Shown: piece by piece, positions 62,742 through 64,000 of the stretch
Position numbering within the stretch: the first letter of the stretch is position 1
Layout: every line of letters starts with the position of its first letter
Assembly: GCA_030252795.1 (NCBI GenBank)
Contig: CP127080.1
Coordinates: 2,435,501 to 2,499,500 of the forward strand
Origin: Porticoccaceae bacterium LTM1
GTDB lineage: Bacteria; Pseudomonadota; Gammaproteobacteria; Pseudomonadales; Porticoccaceae
Length of the DNA stretch: 64,000 nt
Direction: 5' to 3'
The notes under the pieces: generated by a model
Seen by the model: only the letters and a program-made list of their open reading frames with translations
Told to the model about the DNA's origin: nothing
Database searches by the model: none
Position numbers and translations under genes: made by a program

Positions 62742-64000
62742 TCACAGTGAACGCGCTACCTGAACGACTTCGTAAACTTCGATCTGGTCGCCCGGTTTCA
62801 CATCATTGTAGTCTTTAACGCCGATACCACACTCCATGCCGTTGCGCACTTCCTGCACATCGTCTTTGAAGCGGCGCAGCGATTCCAGCTCGCCTTCGTA
62901 GATCACTACGTTGTCGCGCAGAACGCGAATGCGCTTGTTGCGGTATACGGTACCTTCTATCACCATACAACCTGCAATGGCACCAAACTTCGGCGAACGG
63001 AATACATCGCGTACTTCGGCAATACCGACGATATCTTCACGCTCTTCCGGTGCAAGCATACCACTCAGGGCCTGCTTAACTTCATCCAGCAGCTGGTAGA
63101 TGATGCTGTAGTAGCGCAGATCGATATTCTCGCGCTCGGCCAGGCGACGTGCAGATGCTTCAGCACGCACGTTAAAGCCCATCACTACTGCACCTGAGGT
63201 CAACGCCAGGTTCATGTCGGATTCGGTAATACCGCCGACACCGGAGGAGATTACGTCTACCGCCACTTCATCATTGGCAATGTCTGCCAGTGAGGCGATG
63301 ATCGCTTCCAGTGAACCACGTACGTCGGCCTTCAGAACAACCGGCAATACTTTCTTGTCAGTGCCTTCAAAGGTGGCAAACATGCTCTCCAGCTTGGCCG
63401 CCTGCTGACGAGCCATACGCTCGTCACGAGCTTTGCGCTGGCGGTGCTCGGCCACATCGCGGGCTTTACGCTCATCGGCAACTACCACAAACTCTTCACC
63501 GGCATCCGGCGCTACGTCGAGGCCGAGAATCTCTACCGGGATAGACGGGCCAGCACTTTGGATCGGCTTGCCGTTTTCGTCCACCATGGCGCGCACTTTA
63601 CCAGCACTCTCGCCAGCCAGAACGTAGTCCCCTTTGTTCAGGGTACCGCTCTGGATCAATGCAGTCGCTATCACACCACGACCTTTGTCGAGGCGGGCTT
63701 CAACGATTACACCGCGAGCCGGACCAGCCACTGGCGCAGTCAGCTCCATCAGTTCCGCTTGCAGCAATACTGCTTCCAGCAGCTCATCAATACCCTGGCC
63801 GGTGTGAGCGGATACGTGAATAAACTGGGTGTCACCACCCCACTCTTCCGGGATTACTTCCTTGGCGGACAGCTCGTTGGTTACACGATCGGGGTCTGCA
63901 CCCTCTTTGTCCATCTTGTTGATGGCCACAACCAGAGGTACACCTGCCGCCTTGGCGTGCTGGATAGCCTCTTCGGTTTGCGGCATCACACCGTCATCGG
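62742..64000 (-). CDS. infB: Translation initiation factor IF-2, partial (C-terminal part)
   Basis: About 419 residues seen; the frame runs off the right edge ([13 protein letters not shown] continues unbroken to base 64000), so the N-terminal and most G-domain motifs lie outside. The G4 motif NKMD is near the visible start; domains II-IV follow, ending [16 protein letters not shown]. Binds initiator tRNA and drives subunit joining. First visible gene of infB-rbfA-truB-rpsO-pnp. Confidence 0.97.
   Translation of the reverse strand, partial: DDGVMPQTEEAIQHAKAAGVPLVVAINKMDKEGADPDRVTNELSAKEVIPEEWGGDTQFIHVSAHTGQGIDELLEAVLLQAELMELTAPVAGPARGVIVEARLDKGRGVIATALIQSGTLNKGDYVLAGESAGKVRAMVDENGKPIQSAGPSIPVEILGLDVAPDAGEEFVVVADERKARDVAEHRQRKARDERMARQQAAKLESMFATFEGTDKKVLPVVLKADVRGSLEAIIASLADIANDEVAVDVISSGVGGITESDMNLALTSGAVVMGFNVRAEASARRLAERENIDLRYYSIIYQLLDEVKQALSGMLAPEEREDIVGIAEVRDVFRSPKFGAIAGCMVIEGTVYRNKRIRVLRDNVVIYEGELESLRRFKDDVQEVRNGMECGIGVKDYNDVKPGDQIEVYEVVQVARSL

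Overview
The window is a 64 kb stretch of a gammaproteobacterial chromosome. It is dense with core housekeeping genes and has no phage, insertion-sequence transposase, CRISPR array, rRNA or tRNA that I could find. Gene order recalled from Pseudomonas aeruginosa matches in two blocks: sspB-sspA-bc1-rpsI-rplM-zapE-degS/algW-hisCDG-murA-ibaG-mlaC-kdsD-lptCAB-rpoN-hpf-ptsN-rapZ-ptsO-darP, and aminotransferase-dksA-gluQ-cbrA-cbrB-pcnB-folK-panB ... pnp-rpsO-truB-rbfA-infB. Moderate GC, a TonB receptor with an STN domain under FecR/ECF control, and a large S9 peptidase suggest a marine or heterotrophic relative of the Cellvibrionales. That placement is an inference, not a measurement.

Layout. 0-11 kb: the start of an NtrC-type response regulator cut by the window edge, with two 18-bp operator-like palindromes in front; a DUF697 membrane protein; REP-like repeats; a PutA without a DNA-binding domain; an exported S9 peptidase; a thiolase. 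10.7-17 kb: sspA-sspB, a Rieske protein followed by a fused cytochrome b/c1 gene, rplM-rpsI with a good promoter, zapE. 17-24.4 kb: zapG, a DegS-type protease, and the mlaC-ibaG-murA-hisG-hisD-hisC unit running the other way. 24.5-34.2 kb: yrbG, kdsD, the Lpt genes, rpoN and the nitrogen-PTS genes, mgtE, darP. 34.2-42.6 kb: an AT-richer accessory island with ECF sigma factor, FecR, STN-TonB receptor, a broken redoxin/DsbD_N gene, a large lipoprotein and a thioredoxin-fold lipoprotein, all on the minus strand. 42.7-54.5 kb: sfsA, aminotransferase, dksA, gluQ, the CbrX-CbrA-CbrB system, a candidate CrcZ-type small RNA, pcnB, folK, a deoxynucleoside kinase and panB. 54.6-58.4 kb: a lipoprotein with two trypsin-like domains and two PDZ domains, three small genes and a MITE-like element. 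58.4-64 kb: pnp, rpsO, truB, rbfA and the end of infB.

The strongest signal outside the protein genes lies between cbrB and pcnB. A TGTTAC-N8-GTAACA palindrome is followed by a well-spaced sigma-54 promoter, then a short transcript rich in A-rich CA motifs, ending in a UUCG-loop terminator. This is the arrangement expected of CrcZ, the Hfq/Crc decoy RNA of carbon catabolite repression. The CbrA and CbrB genes that would drive it are next door, rpoN is 20 kb away, and three TGTTACC sites sit at the start of cbrB.

Several usual neighbours are missing from otherwise conserved clusters: mlaFEDB beside mlaC, kdsC beside kdsD, and panC beside panB. Gaps over 300 bp: 307-686 (operators only), 37181-37876 (pseudogene and terminator), 50748-51113 (candidate CrcZ) and 56720-57066 (one short palindrome, otherwise nothing recognised).
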